Positions 25,798-35,111 of a stretch of 64,000 nt of DNA are shown here, one piece after another. Source of the DNA: Acetobacterium woodii DSM 1030 (GTDB lineage Bacteria; Bacillota; Clostridia; Eubacteriales; Eubacteriaceae). Below the pieces are notes generated by a model. That model ran no database searches. It was given only the letters and a program-made list of their open reading frames with translations, and was not told where the DNA came from. Each line of letters opens with the position of its first letter. Position 1 is the stretch's first letter. A program made the position numbers and the translations under genes. The stretch is from assembly GCF_000247605.1 (NCBI RefSeq), contig NC_016894.1, positions 1,116,001-1,180,000 on the forward strand, read 5' to 3'.

Positions 25798-28437
25798 ATG
25801 AAACCATTAGGATTAAATGAAATCAGAGAAAAATACTTAGCATTTTTTGAGGAAAAAGGACATTTGCGATTAAATAGCTTTCCATTGGTACCAATTAATG
25901 ACAAAAGTCTATTATTGATCAATTCGGGGATGGCACCGTTAAAACCATATTTTACCGGAGATGAAATTCCGCCGCGCAATCGTATCACAACCTGTCAGAA
26001 GTGTATTCGAACTCCGGATATCGAAAATGTTGGCAAAACAGCCCGACATGGTACTTTTTTTGAAATGTTGGGAAATTTTTCCTTTGGCGATTATTTTAAA
26101 AAAGAAGCGATTCCCTGGGCCTGGGAATTTTGTACCAAAGTGATGGAAATACCGGAAGAAAAGATCTGGATTACCATTTATTTGGATGATGATGAGGCCT
26201 TTAAAATATGGCATGAAGATGTCGGCATCCCCAAAGAAAAAATTGTCCGTCTGGGTAAAGAGGATAATTTCTGGGAACATGGGTTAGGACCTTGTGGACC
26301 TTGTTCCGAACTTTATTTTGATCGCGGCGAAGAATATGGTTGTGACAGTCCTACCTGTGGGGTCGGCTGTGACTGTGACCGTTATGTCGAATTCTGGAAT
26401 CTGGTCTTCACCCAATTTGACAAAGATGAAGCAGGCAACTATAATCCCTTGCCAAAACCGAACATTGATACCGGGATGGGACTGGAACGGCTGGCAGTTA
26501 TTATGCAGGAAGTCGGAACGATCTTTGAAATTGACACCGTTGAACATGTGCTAAATTATATCAGTCAAAAAGCCGGTGTAAAATATGGCGATGATCCTGT
26601 TAATGACATCTCTATTCGAGTGGTTACCGATCATATTCGCAGTGTTACCTTTATGATTGCCGATGGTGTTATGCCGGGCAATGAAGGCCGTGGTTATGTC
26701 TTAAGACGATTGCTGCGACGGGCGATTCGACATGGAAAACTTTTAGGAATTAAAGATTTATTTCTTTATGATGTTGCTAAAGAAGCCATTTGTGTCTCTG
26801 AAGATGCTTATCCGGAACTGAAAGAAAAACAGGCATTTATTCAAAAACTGATTCGGATTGAAGAAGAACGATTTAAAGAAACCATCGATCAGGGGTTAGT
26901 CATTCTTAATAAAGAAATTGATAAAATTATCGAAATGAAAGAAACGGTTTTTCCGGGCCAGAGTGCTTTTAAACTTTATGATACCTATGGATTTCCGTTT
27001 GATTTAACCAAAGAGATTATTGAAGAACGCGGACTTCATGTATATCAGAGTGAGTTTGAAAAAGAAATGCAAATTCAACGCGAACGGGCCCGACAGGATC
27101 GGCTTAACAGTGATTTAGCGGTCTGGGCTGATGATCCGTTTAATCCCTTAGGTCCGGATGCGGTTGATACCTTTGTGGGTTATGATAATCTTGAAACCGA
27201 AGGCACAATTATCGGTCTTTATGTGAATGAAAGCCTTGTTGATGAAGCAAAGGTTGGTGATAAGGTACTCATACTTTTAGATCAGACCTCGTTTTACGCA
27301 GAAAGCGGGGGACAGACCGGCGATCATGGCATTATCTCTAAAGGTGATGGATGTATCGAAGTGAATGATTGTAAAAAAGGCAGTCTGAGTCGTCATATCC
27401 ACTCGGGGATTGTTAAATCAGGGATATTTAAAGTTGGCGAAACGGTTATCACCGAAGTGAATAAAGAACGCCGGGATGCTGTCCAACGGAATCATACATC
27501 AACCCATTTATTGCAAAAAGCCCTCAAACAAGTTTTAGGGGATCATGTTGAACAGGCTGGTTCTTTTGTTTCGCCAGAACGTTTGCGTTTTGACTTTAAC
27601 CATTTTCAGGCGATGACCCGCGAAGAAAAACGACAAGTTGAAGATATTGTGAATAAGGCCATTTTGGAAGCTTATGATGTCACTATTTTTGAAACCAATA
27701 TTGACAAAGCAAAAGCATTAGGAGCGACAGCTTTGTTTGGCGAGAAATACGGAGAAATTGTTCGCGTCGTAAAAGTCGGAGATTTCAGTACCGAGCTTTG
27801 TGGTGGTTGTCACATCAGTAATTCAGCGAAAGTTGGTTTGTTTAAAATTATCAGCGAAGGTGGTGTTGCGGCTGGAGTTCGCCGAATTGAAGCCGCTACC
27901 GGTTTTAATGCCTGGCACCTTGTTGAAAAAATGGATGATACCCTTGTTGATGCTGCCAACTTGATAAAAACAAATCCCGATCATTTAATTGAAAAAGTAA
28001 CCGAGCTGACAGAACTTAATAAAGAAAAAGAACGAACTATTTCAGAACTAAAACAGAAATTTGCGGGAAATGCCATTCTCGATATTCATCAAAAAATGAC
28101 CATTGTTAATGGGGTTCAAGTAACGGTTGCAGCGGTTGAAAAAATGCCAATGGAAGAACTGCGGACAATCGGTGATATGCTAAAAGATCGAATGGGTTCG
28201 GGGATCGTTTTGCTGGGAAGTGTCATTGATAGCAAGGTTAATTTTATTGCAACAGCAACTCCGGATATTGTCAAGCGCGGTTTCCATGCCGGAAAAGTTA
28301 TTAAAGAAGTGGCGACGATAGCCGGCGGAGGGGGCGGTGGACGTCCAGATATGGCGCAAGCTGGAGGAAAACTACCTGAAAAATTGACAGAAGCCCTGTC
28401 AAAGGGAGCGGACTGCATTCGTGAACAGTTGAATTAA
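25798..28437 (+). CDS. alaS: Alanyl-tRNA synthetase
   Basis: AlaS charges tRNA-Ala and edits mischarged Ser/Gly. The 879-residue protein has the class II catalytic core (MLGNFSFGDYFKKEAI), the tRNA-recognition and editing domain with HTSTHLLQKAL and CGGCHISNS, and a C-terminal DHHA1 domain with the Gly-rich GGGGGGRPDMAQAGG. It is controlled by the T-box in front. ireB and ruvX follow, as in many Firmicutes. Confidence 0.98.
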   Translation: MKPLGLNEIREKYLAFFEEKGHLRLNSFPLVPINDKSLLLINSGMAPLKPYFTGDEIPPRNRITTCQKCIRTPDIENVGKTARHGTFFEMLGNFSFGDYFKKEAIPWAWEFCTKVMEIPEEKIWITIYLDDDEAFKIWHEDVGIPKEKIVRLGKEDNFWEHGLGPCGPCSELYFDRGEEYGCDSPTCGVGCDCDRYVEFWNLVFTQFDKDEAGNYNPLPKPNIDTGMGLERLAVIMQEVGTIFEIDTVEHVLNYISQKAGVKYGDDPVNDISIRVVTDHIRSVTFMIADGVMPGNEGRGYVLRRLLRRAIRHGKLLGIKDLFLYDVAKEAICVSEDAYPELKEKQAFIQKLIRIEEERFKETIDQGLVILNKEIDKIIEMKETVFPGQSAFKLYDTYGFPFDLTKEIIEERGLHVYQSEFEKEMQIQRERARQDRLNSDLAVWADDPFNPLGPDAVDTFVGYDNLETEGTIIGLYVNESLVDEAKVGDKVLILLDQTSFYAESGGQTGDHGIISKGDGCIEVNDCKKGSLSRHIHSGIVKSGIFKVGETVITEVNKERRDAVQRNHTSTHLLQKALKQVLGDHVEQAGSFVSPERLRFDFNHFQAMTREEKRQVEDIVNKAILEAYDVTIFETNIDKAKALGATALFGEKYGEIVRVVKVGDFSTELCGGCHISNSAKVGLFKIISEGGVAAGVRRIEAATGFNAWHLVEKMDDTLVDAANLIKTNPDHLIEKVTELTELNKEKERTISELKQKFAGNAILDIHQKMTIVNGVQVTVAAVEKMPMEELRTIGDMLKDRMGSGIVLLGSVIDSKVNFIATATPDIVKRGFHAGKVIKEVATIAGGGGGGRPDMAQAGGKLPEKLTEALSKGADCIREQLN

Positions 28438-28471
28438 TTTATTAAGAAAAAGAAAATTTGTTTCATTTGAC

Positions 28472-28500
28472 TTGTCTTTTCTTTGGCTTTGGGTTAAAAT
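28472..28500 (+). promoter_or_regulatory. Possible promoter of ireB
   Basis: TTGTCT (28472-28477), 17 bp, TAAAAT (28495-28500), in the 91-bp gap between alaS and ireB. The match is moderate. Confidence 0.5.
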
Positions 28501-28528
28501 GATATAAATTGAATGTGAAGGAGGTCAG

Positions 28529-28801
28529 ATGACAATGGGAGAAAATACGGTGATTGATCGAGGAACCATTATGTTTGAGGTCGATAGCGAAAAGTCTCAG
28601 AAGATCGACGAAGTGATGCGAAATGTACATAAGGCTCTAGTTGAAAAAGGGTATAACCCCGTCAATCAGATTGTAGGTTATGTCATGTCAGGAGATCCGA
28701 CCTATATCACAAGTCACAGGGAAGCGCGAAATGCGATACAAAAAATTGAGCGAGATGAGTTACTCGAAGAACTTGTAAGACGTTACTTAAAGAGTATTTA
28801 G
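28529..28801 (+). CDS. ireB: IreB family regulatory phosphoprotein (UPF0297)
   Basis: The 90-residue protein matches the IreB/YrzL family, known in Enterococcus as a target of the PASTA kinase IreK and a regulator of cephalosporin resistance. Conserved stretches are [34 protein letters not shown] and [23 protein letters not shown] lies just before the ATG at 28529; the ATG six bases later is an alternative. The alaS-ireB-ruvX-DUF1292 order is conserved in Firmicutes, here with a reductase inserted. Confidence 0.93.
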   Translation: MTMGENTVIDRGTIMFEVDSEKSQKIDEVMRNVHKALVEKGYNPVNQIVGYVMSGDPTYITSHREARNAIQKIERDELLEELVRRYLKSI

Positions 28802-28816
28802 TAGGCTGATAAATTG

Positions 28817-28853
28817 GGGCTGTCTCAACTGAGGCAGTCCTATTTTATTTTTG
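28817..28853 (+). terminator. Intrinsic terminator after ireB
   Basis: Stem GGGCTGTCTC with GAGGCAGTCC (two G-U pairs), loop AACT, followed by TATTTTATTTTT. Confidence 0.85.
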
Positions 28854-28864
28854 ACAAACAAAAA

Positions 28865-28892
28865 TTGAGTGAAACAGGATCATGTTTATAAT
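28865..28892 (+). promoter_or_regulatory. Possible promoter of the aldo/keto reductase gene
   Basis: TTGAGT (28865-28870), 16 bp, TATAAT (28887-28892). The leader to the gene is about 180 bases, in which I see no clear structure. Confidence 0.5.
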
Positions 28893-29080
28893 AAGCTGAT
28901 GACAGATGACGTCGCCAGTTAAGTGACTAATTCATTTTGAATTTACAGAGTATTGTCTTTACGTGGTGTGACTTGGATAGCAGGTTCTGACAATAACAAG
29001 CGGCTTGAAATTTAGGATGGTTTGATGCCAGTGCCGATAATTACGTAAAGATGATCTTTAATGTTAGGAAACCAGATAAA

Positions 29081-30025
29081 ATGAAAATTAATCCATTGGG
29101 CAATACTGGCATAAAAGTATCCCGGATGTGCTTTGGCAGTTTAACCATTGGCCCTCTCCAGAAAAACAAAACCCTTTCGGAAAGTCGCGAAATCATCGCT
29201 TGTGCCCTGGAACAAGGCGTGAATTTTTTTGATACCGCCGACCTTTATAACAATTACGATCACCTTAAGCAAGCCATACAAATGCAAAAGGATGTTGTGA
29301 TTGCGACCAAATCTTATGACTACACAGCGACGGGCGTGATAAAAAGTTTGAATCGGGCATTAACAGAATTGGACAGAGATTATGTCGATCTTTATTTGCT
29401 TCACGAACAGGAAAGTCAAAAAACGATTGAGGGTCATTGGGAAGCCATTGAGGAACTGATCAAACAAAAGAAAATGGGTAAAGTGCGAGCAATTGGGATC
29501 TCTACCCATCGGATCGAAGGCGTTTATGGGGCGAATTTATTTTCGGAACTGGATATCATTCATCCGCTGATCAATTTGACCGGGATTGGGATTGAAGATG
29601 GGACAGCAGCAGAAATGGTAACAGCGATTCATGCGGCTAAGAAAAAAGGCAAGGGCATTTATGGCATGAAACCATTGGGTGGCGGGAATCTTCTTTCACA
29701 AAAAAAAGCGAGCTTCGATTATATTTTGGGTTTGCAAGACTTGGATGCCATTGCGATTGGCGTTCAGTCGGTTGATGAAGTACGATACAACGTTAAAAAA
29801 TTTAACCATGAGTCAATACCAGAAACGCTCGAGTCAGCTGTTTCCAGCGCTCCCAAAACGCTGCACATCAGTGATTGGTGTAGTGGTTGCGGAGCGTGTG
29901 TTAAACGATGTAATCAGGACGCGTTGGCATTAGTTGAAGGAAAAGCCAGAGTAGATCAAAATAAATGTGTGCTTTGCTGTTATTGCAGTTCAGCCTGTCA
30001 GGACTTTTGTATCAAAGTGATTTAA
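29081..30025 (+). CDS. Aldo/keto reductase with C-terminal 2[4Fe-4S] ferredoxin domain
   Basis: An aldo/keto reductase barrel (residues about 1-255; NPLGNTGIKVSRM, FDTADLYNNYD, KSYDYT, DLYLLHEQ) is joined to a ferredoxin-like tail with CSGCGACVKRC and CVLCCYCSSAC, each a [4Fe-4S] binding pattern. Such proteins are common in anaerobes, and electrons may pass between NAD(P)H and ferredoxin, but the substrate is unknown. The ATG at 29081 matches the family N-terminus; an upstream ATG at 29051 would add ten residues. The gene interrupts the usual ireB-ruvX adjacency. Confidence 0.88.
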   Translation: MKINPLGNTGIKVSRMCFGSLTIGPLQKNKTLSESREIIACALEQGVNFFDTADLYNNYDHLKQAIQMQKDVVIATKSYDYTATGVIKSLNRALTELDRDYVDLYLLHEQESQKTIEGHWEAIEELIKQKKMGKVRAIGISTHRIEGVYGANLFSELDIIHPLINLTGIGIEDGTAAEMVTAIHAAKKKGKGIYGMKPLGGGNLLSQKKASFDYILGLQDLDAIAIGVQSVDEVRYNVKKFNHESIPETLESAVSSAPKTLHISDWCSGCGACVKRCNQDALALVEGKARVDQNKCVLCCYCSSACQDFCIKVI

Positions 30026-30055
30026 TGCAACCATAACAAATAGATGGGATAATGA

Positions 30056-30472
30056 ATGGAAAGAATTTTAGGAATCGATGTTGGTGACAAATGGATTGGG
30101 GTTGCGGTGACGGACCCTTTACAAATTACGGCACAGGGAGTTATGACGCTTAAACGAAAAACACGCGATGATGACTTGCAAGCGTTTCGGGATCTTATTG
30201 AGAAATATGAGATCAAAAAAGTAGTGGCCGGATTGCCACTGAATATGAATGGTTCGGAATCTGCTCAGACCCGAAAAACCGTGAACTTCTGTCAGTTTAT
30301 CAAGAAAAGGTTGAATGTTGAAATTATCTATATCGATGAACGATTAACCTCAGCCTGGTCTGAAAAAATACTGATTGAAGGTAATGTTTCTCGGGAAAAC
30401 CGAAAAGAATATATTGATATGCTGGCAGCACAAATTATTTTACAATCTTATATGGATCGGGCTGTAAAGTAA
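30056..30472 (+). CDS. ruvX: RuvX/YqgF-family Holliday junction resolvase homologue
   Basis: The 138-residue RNase H-fold protein has LGIDVGDKWIGVAVTDP, GLPLNMNGS and IDERLTS motifs with the catalytic acidic residues. The family functions in pre-16S rRNA end processing and possibly in recombination. It lies between the reductase and the DUF1292 gene. Confidence 0.94.
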   Translation: MERILGIDVGDKWIGVAVTDPLQITAQGVMTLKRKTRDDDLQAFRDLIEKYEIKKVVAGLPLNMNGSESAQTRKTVNFCQFIKKRLNVEIIYIDERLTSAWSEKILIEGNVSRENRKEYIDMLAAQIILQSYMDRAVK

Positions 30473-30560
30473 AAAGTCATGAATAATGAATTCTTTAAGC
30501 ATAAAAAGGTATAATTTAAAGATTATGAGCGGAAAAAATATAATTGAAAGAGAAGTTGAT

Positions 30561-30845
30561 ATGGAAGAAAAAATAATGTTAGTTGATGACACCGGAGTTG
30601 AAAGAGAATTTGAATTAGTTGTTAGTTTTGATATTGAAGATAAAACCTATGTGTTATTATCAGAAAATGAAGAAAGTGATGATGTATTCCCATTTGTCGT
30701 AACCGAAGATGAAGAAGGCGAAGTATTAATGCCGGTTGAAGATGAAGCTGAGTTTGAACTTGTGGCAGCAGCTTATGATGAAATCATGGATGCCGAAGAT
30801 TATGAAGATGAAGAAGATGCTGATGAGGAAGACGAAACTGAATAA
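30561..30845 (+). CDS. DUF1292 family protein (YrzB-like)
   Basis: The very acidic 94-residue protein has EREFELVVSFDIEDKTYVLLS and VMPVEDEAEFELVAAAYDEIM-type sequence typical of DUF1292. Upstream in-frame ATGs exist at 30486 and 30525, but a TATAAT at 30510-30515 and the family N-terminus (MEEKIMLVDDTG) favour the ATG at 30561. Function is unknown; it is conserved next to ruvX in Firmicutes. A Glu/Asp-rich tail ends the protein. Confidence 0.88.
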   Translation: MEEKIMLVDDTGVEREFELVVSFDIEDKTYVLLSENEESDDVFPFVVTEDEEGEVLMPVEDEAEFELVAAAYDEIMDAEDYEDEEDADEEDETE

Positions 30846-30895
30846 TTAACAGCTGTTTTTAGTCGATCCATTGCTTACAAAAGTACTCAGCAATG

Positions 30896-30955
30896 AAAAC
30901 AAGCTACCGCTCATGTGTCCAACATCGGATGCATGAGGGCACTGCTTGTTTTTGA
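30896..30955 (+). terminator. Bulged intrinsic terminator after the DUF1292 gene
   Basis: Outer arms AAAACAAGC and GCTTGTTTT enclose an inner stem CTCATG/CATGAG with a six-base loop, followed by a T-run. Confidence 0.7.
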
Positions 30956-30975
30956 ATGCTGGGGTAACTGACACG

Positions 30976-31275
30976 AAATCCGGAACCCGATCGGAACGAG
31001 GCAGCAAATATCTGGGCGAATTAACAAATGCTCACCAGACAAGTGCTCACCAGAAAGATTATCAGGCTGGTGTTATTTTTGGTGCGCAACAGAACAGCTG
31101 CGAAATCGTTTAAATCAAAAAAATAGATCCAAAATGTACACGTTTATTGGATCAATGTCATAGTCTGGGAATAGAGGTCCGTGCGCTTTCCTGTGATATT
31201 GATGGAGTAAACATAGAAATAATTAGGGAGTTACCAGTAACTATTTTATCAGAAGATGCAAAAAAAGAGGTGTAA
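30976..31275 (+). pseudogene. Decayed C-terminal remnant of sfsA
   Basis: The gap between the DUF1292 and fur-like genes translates, in one frame, to a sequence matching the C-terminal half of SfsA (sugar fermentation stimulation protein, a nucleic-acid-binding nuclease-like family). It begins near TRSERGSKYLGELTNA, continues YQAGVIFGAQQ, meets an in-frame TAA at 31111-31113, and resumes IDPKCTRLLDQCHSLGIEV, then RALSCDI and ELPVTIL before a TAA at 31273. The N-terminal half is absent; a terminator occupies that place. It is a pseudogene by both truncation and a nonsense codon. Confidence 0.72.
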
Positions 31276-31280
31276 CAACC

Positions 31281-31739
31281 ATGGCTAATGAAAAACAAAT
31301 TGTGGATGCACTCAGAAAAAGAGGAAACAAAATAACCCCTCAACGTCTGCTTACGATTAAGGTTTTAATGACCTTAGACCAGCACCACTTTAGTGTTGAA
31401 GAATTATTCCAGGCGGTTAAACTGCAAAATACGGATGTGGGAATGTCAACCATTTATCGAACGGTGCAAATATTAGAAGAAATGGGATTCATTACCAAAC
31501 GTAACTTTGATGATGGCTTTGCTCGGTACGAACTTTGCGAGCGGGATGAAAAACACTGGCATCATCACCTGATTTGTTTAAAATGCGGAAAGGTCATCGA
31601 AATGCAAGGCGATTTTCTTGAAGCTCTCGAAAAAGAAATAGAAGAAAAGAAAGATTTTATTATAATCAATCACGAACTTAAAGTGTACGGATACTGTTCG
31701 GATTGTTATGCAATAATGAAAGGAGACAAATTTGACTGA
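31281..31739 (+). CDS. Fur family transcriptional regulator (PerR/Zur type)
   Basis: The 152-residue metalloregulator has a winged-helix N-terminal half (ITPQRLLTIKVL, VGMSTIYRTVQILEEMGF) and the C-terminal metal domain with HWHHHLICLKC and YCSDC, giving a structural zinc site of two CxxC pairs. Which metal or peroxide it senses cannot be told. Its stop overlaps the RNase J start by eight bases. Confidence 0.93.
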   Translation: MANEKQIVDALRKRGNKITPQRLLTIKVLMTLDQHHFSVEELFQAVKLQNTDVGMSTIYRTVQILEEMGFITKRNFDDGFARYELCERDEKHWHHHLICLKCGKVIEMQGDFLEALEKEIEEKKDFIIINHELKVYGYCSDCYAIMKGDKFD

Positions 31740-33471
31740 AAACAAAAACATAATAGCATCGGGGAGCCAACGACTAGAAGGACGTTCAAGACCGAAAAGA
31801 AAACCTCAGGTTCAGCGTAACAAAGACAAACTGAGATTAATCCCACTAGGAGGGCTAGGCGAAATCGGTAAAAATCTAACCGTGTTCGAATACAAGGAGG
31901 ATATCATCCTTGTCGACTGTGGTCTGAAATTTCCTGATGACGCCATGTTCGGAATTGATATCGTCTTGCCGGATTTCAATTATATTCTGGAAAACCAGGA
32001 AAAGGTAAAAGGCGTTGTCATTACGCATGGTCATGAAGATCATATCGGGGGGCTGGTTTACTTATTAAAGAAAATTGATATTCCTATCTATGCAACTAAA
32101 TTTACGATGGGACTTATCGATAAAAAGCTTAAGGAGCACGGCCTGTTAACCAAAACGACCAGAATAATTGTTAAACCCAAAGATCGAATTGATATCGGCG
32201 GATTTAATGTTGAGTTCATTCGAGTTAATCACAGCATCGCAGATGCTGTCGGGCTTTGCATAAAATGTGCAGCAGCGACTGTTGTTCATACGGGCGATTT
32301 TAAAATCGACTATCATCCAATTGGCGGTGAAATAATCGACTTGCAGCGATTTGCTAAAATTGGATCGCAGGGTGTTGACCTGCTGATGTCGGACAGTACC
32401 AACGTCGAAAGTGCTGGATTCACCCCATCTGAAAGTACTGTCGGACCAACTTTGTATAACTTATTCAGAGGTGCTAAGGGCCGGATTATTGTGACGACTT
32501 TTGCTTCAAACGTTCATCGTTTGCAACAGGTGATTGACGCGGCCGTTGAATATAAACGCAAAGTGATCATTTGTGGACGCAGTATGGAAAACGTCAGTGA
32601 AGTGGCGATGGATCTCGGTTATCTGAAAGTACCGGTTAACGTCTTAGTTCAATTAAAAGACATTAAAAATTATAAAGATAAAGAATTAGTGATTATTACG
32701 ACCGGAAGCCAGGGAGAACCCATGGCTGCATTAGGAAGAATGGCATTGGGTGAGCATCGTCATCTGACTATTAAAAAAGAAGATATGGTTATTATTTCAG
32801 CATCGCCAGTACCAGGTAATGAAAAAATGGTATCCGAAGTTATTAATAAATTAGTCGAACTTGGTTCTGATGTTATTTATGGGCGGTTTGCGGAAATTCA
32901 CGTTTCCGGACATGCCAAACAAGAAGAATTAAAGCTGATGATTACCCTTGTTAAACCAAAACATTTTCTTCCCGTTCATGGAGAAAGTCGGATGCTGATG
33001 CAGCATGCCGAGTTGGCCGTTAATGTTGGGATGAATAAGGAGCGAACGTTTATTGCTGAAAATGGTAATATTTTAGAAATCGATAAACGAAGTGTTCAAA
33101 TTGTTGGCAAAACTCAGGCCGAACCGATATTAGTTGACGGTTTAGGAGTTGGGGATATTGGCAACATTGTTTTAAATGATCGCAAGCGATTATCTGAAGA
33201 CGGTCTTTTTATCGTCGTCTGTACAATGCATAAAGGTAAAGCGATTTCCGGGCCGGATATTATTTCACGTGGGTTTGTTTACGTGCGCGAATCGGAAGAG
33301 TTAATTAACAATGCACGAGAAGAAGTCAAGAAAGCCTTGATATCTTGTGAAGAAAAAGGTATTATTGATTGGAATTCAATAAAGAATGTTATTCGTGAAA
33401 GCTTATTTAAATATTTATATGAAAAAACCCAAAGAAAACCAATGATACTACCCATTTTGATGGAAGTATAA
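31732..33471 (+). CDS. rnj: Ribonuclease J
   Basis: RNase J is a metallo-beta-lactamase/beta-CASP nuclease with 5'-3' exo- and endonuclease activity in RNA decay. It has the metal motif HGHEDHIGGL, then HTGDFKID, the beta-CASP motifs and HVSGHAKQEELKLMI. The 579-residue length is a little longer than usual through a basic N-terminal extension (about 35 residues). The TTG start follows AAAGGAG and lies inside the end of the Fur gene. Confidence 0.95.
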   Translation: MTENKNIIASGSQRLEGRSRPKRKPQVQRNKDKLRLIPLGGLGEIGKNLTVFEYKEDIILVDCGLKFPDDAMFGIDIVLPDFNYILENQEKVKGVVITHGHEDHIGGLVYLLKKIDIPIYATKFTMGLIDKKLKEHGLLTKTTRIIVKPKDRIDIGGFNVEFIRVNHSIADAVGLCIKCAAATVVHTGDFKIDYHPIGGEIIDLQRFAKIGSQGVDLLMSDSTNVESAGFTPSESTVGPTLYNLFRGAKGRIIVTTFASNVHRLQQVIDAAVEYKRKVIICGRSMENVSEVAMDLGYLKVPVNVLVQLKDIKNYKDKELVIITTGSQGEPMAALGRMALGEHRHLTIKKEDMVIISASPVPGNEKMVSEVINKLVELGSDVIYGRFAEIHVSGHAKQEELKLMITLVKPKHFLPVHGESRMLMQHAELAVNVGMNKERTFIAENGNILEIDKRSVQIVGKTQAEPILVDGLGVGDIGNIVLNDRKRLSEDGLFIVVCTMHKGKAISGPDIISRGFVYVRESEELINNAREEVKKALISCEEKGIIDWNSIKNVIRESLFKYLYEKTQRKPMILPILMEV

Positions 33472-33495
33472 ATTTCAAAAAAGTAGGAGTCAAAA

Positions 33496-33861
33496 ATGAA
33501 TGTATATGATGAAGCCAATAATTTGGCAAAAGCGCTGAAAGAGTCAATCGAATATAAAAACTTTTTAGCGGCGAAAGAAAAACTGGAACAAGAACCAGAA
33601 AAATTTGAAATGGCCAAAGATTATATGCGTCGGCAAATGGAAATCCAATCATTTCAAATGTTGGGAAATGAGCTAACGGAAGAACAAATTAGCACCTATA
33701 ATGCTCTGGCAAATACGATTATGGAAATTCCTGAGATTGCTGAATTTTTTCAGGCTCAAATGTATTTTTCAGTTATTTTTCAGGATATCACAGATATAAT
33801 GGCTAAAGCCGTTGATTTGAATTTGGGACTTTTTGGCTCAGAAGAAGACTGCGACGCTTAA
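33496..33861 (+). CDS. YlbF/YmcA family regulator
   Basis: The 121-residue mostly helical protein matches the YlbF/YmcA family (DUF964), with NVYDEANNLAKALKES and a C-terminal helical dimer region. In Bacillus, family members form the Y-complex that steers RNase Y. Placement right after RNase J fits a role in RNA turnover. A terminator follows. Confidence 0.85.
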   Translation: MNVYDEANNLAKALKESIEYKNFLAAKEKLEQEPEKFEMAKDYMRRQMEIQSFQMLGNELTEEQISTYNALANTIMEIPEIAEFFQAQMYFSVIFQDITDIMAKAVDLNLGLFGSEEDCDA

Positions 33862-33885
33862 GGGCTCATTTTATAATAATGGCAA

Positions 33886-33931
33886 AAGAATATAGGTACC
33901 CACCTAAATAGCGGACCTATATTCTTTTTTT
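33886..33931 (+). terminator. Intrinsic terminator after the YlbF gene
   Basis: A perfect 12-bp stem AAGAATATAGGT/ACCTATATTCTT with a T-run. Confidence 0.85.
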
Positions 33932-33955
33932 AAAATTTGTGAAAGAAGGTGAACT

Positions 33956-35029
33956 ATGGGCGAAAAACGGAGAAAGCCACCACAAAAAAAACGAGGGAAA
34001 TTTATTGCAATTATTGTTTTATTAATAATTATTTTTGGTTCAACAGGTATATTTGGCTTTAATTATTTTATTGGAAAAATGTTGGAGCCGGTTGGCCAAG
34101 GCGATACGGTAAACGTCGAGATCGAAGATGGGGCGGTAATTAGCGACGTTGCGGAGCTGTTAGCGAAAAATAATCTAATAAGGGATGTTTTTGCCTTTGA
34201 GCTTTTAGCTAAAAAAGAAAATGTTGCTAATCAGATCCAATCTGGATATTATGCATTTAATCCAGCTGAATCAGCCCAACAGATTTTAGATCGTCTCGTG
34301 TCAGGGGATGTGGCAGATGCTTCAGTCACGATTCCAGAAGGCCGAAACATATCTGAATTTGCCCAAATTTTGGAAGATCAAAATATTTGTGATGCCGATG
34401 CATTTATCGAAGAAACAAAAAAAGTATCAGTGTATCAAAAAGAGTATCCGATTCTCAGTAGTATCCCTTTGGAGCAAAAAGATGGTGTGAGTCGCAGTTT
34501 AGAGGGCTACTTATATCCCGACACCTATCGGTTTTCACCCAATACGGAGCCGTCTGAAGTGGTCAAAGCGATGTTGGATCGATTTGTTGAAGTTTACGAT
34601 AAAGACTACTTAGCGAGAACAAAGGAAATGAACAAAACAGTTGATGAAATTGTGATTATGGCATCGATTGTTGAATTAGAAACGAAGTTAGTCGAAGATA
34701 AGGCGAATGCCGCAAGTGTTTTTTATAACCGCATTGCGGATGGAATGCCACTTCAATCCGATATTACCGTGGATTATGCCAGAGGTGAAAAAACAGCCGT
34801 TTTAACAACCGCAGAAACACAATATGAATCACCGTATAATACATATCTTCACACCGGATTGCCTTTTGGTCCGATTTGTTCTTTTGGGGAAACTTCCTTA
34901 GAGGCTGCTTTATATCCGGCCAACACAAATTATTTATATTTTGTGGCAGACATGGAGACCGGAAAAATTCATTTTAATGAAACGTATGAAGAGCACCTTG
35001 CTGATGTAAAAACATATATGGGAAATTAA
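33956..35029 (+). CDS. mltG: Endolytic transglycosylase MltG
   Basis: MltG cleaves nascent glycan strands at the membrane. A basic cytoplasmic tail and one membrane segment (residues about 18-40) precede a LysM-like region and the YceG catalytic domain. The active Glu lies in the MASIVELET motif, and SVFYNRIADGMPLQSD is typical. The 357-residue length fits. It is followed by trmR and trhP-like genes, the same order as yrrL-yrrM-yrrN/O of Bacillus. Confidence 0.93.
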   Translation: MGEKRRKPPQKKRGKFIAIIVLLIIIFGSTGIFGFNYFIGKMLEPVGQGDTVNVEIEDGAVISDVAELLAKNNLIRDVFAFELLAKKENVANQIQSGYYAFNPAESAQQILDRLVSGDVADASVTIPEGRNISEFAQILEDQNICDADAFIEETKKVSVYQKEYPILSSIPLEQKDGVSRSLEGYLYPDTYRFSPNTEPSEVVKAMLDRFVEVYDKDYLARTKEMNKTVDEIVIMASIVELETKLVEDKANAASVFYNRIADGMPLQSDITVDYARGEKTAVLTTAETQYESPYNTYLHTGLPFGPICSFGETSLEAALYPANTNYLYFVADMETGKIHFNETYEEHLADVKTYMGN

Positions 35030-35111
35030 TTAAACAAGTTTAATCCGAAGGTAATTCTCTGGACGCTTGTTCTATTGGAAAAATTAAAATAAAACGAATG
35101 AAGGCAAAATT

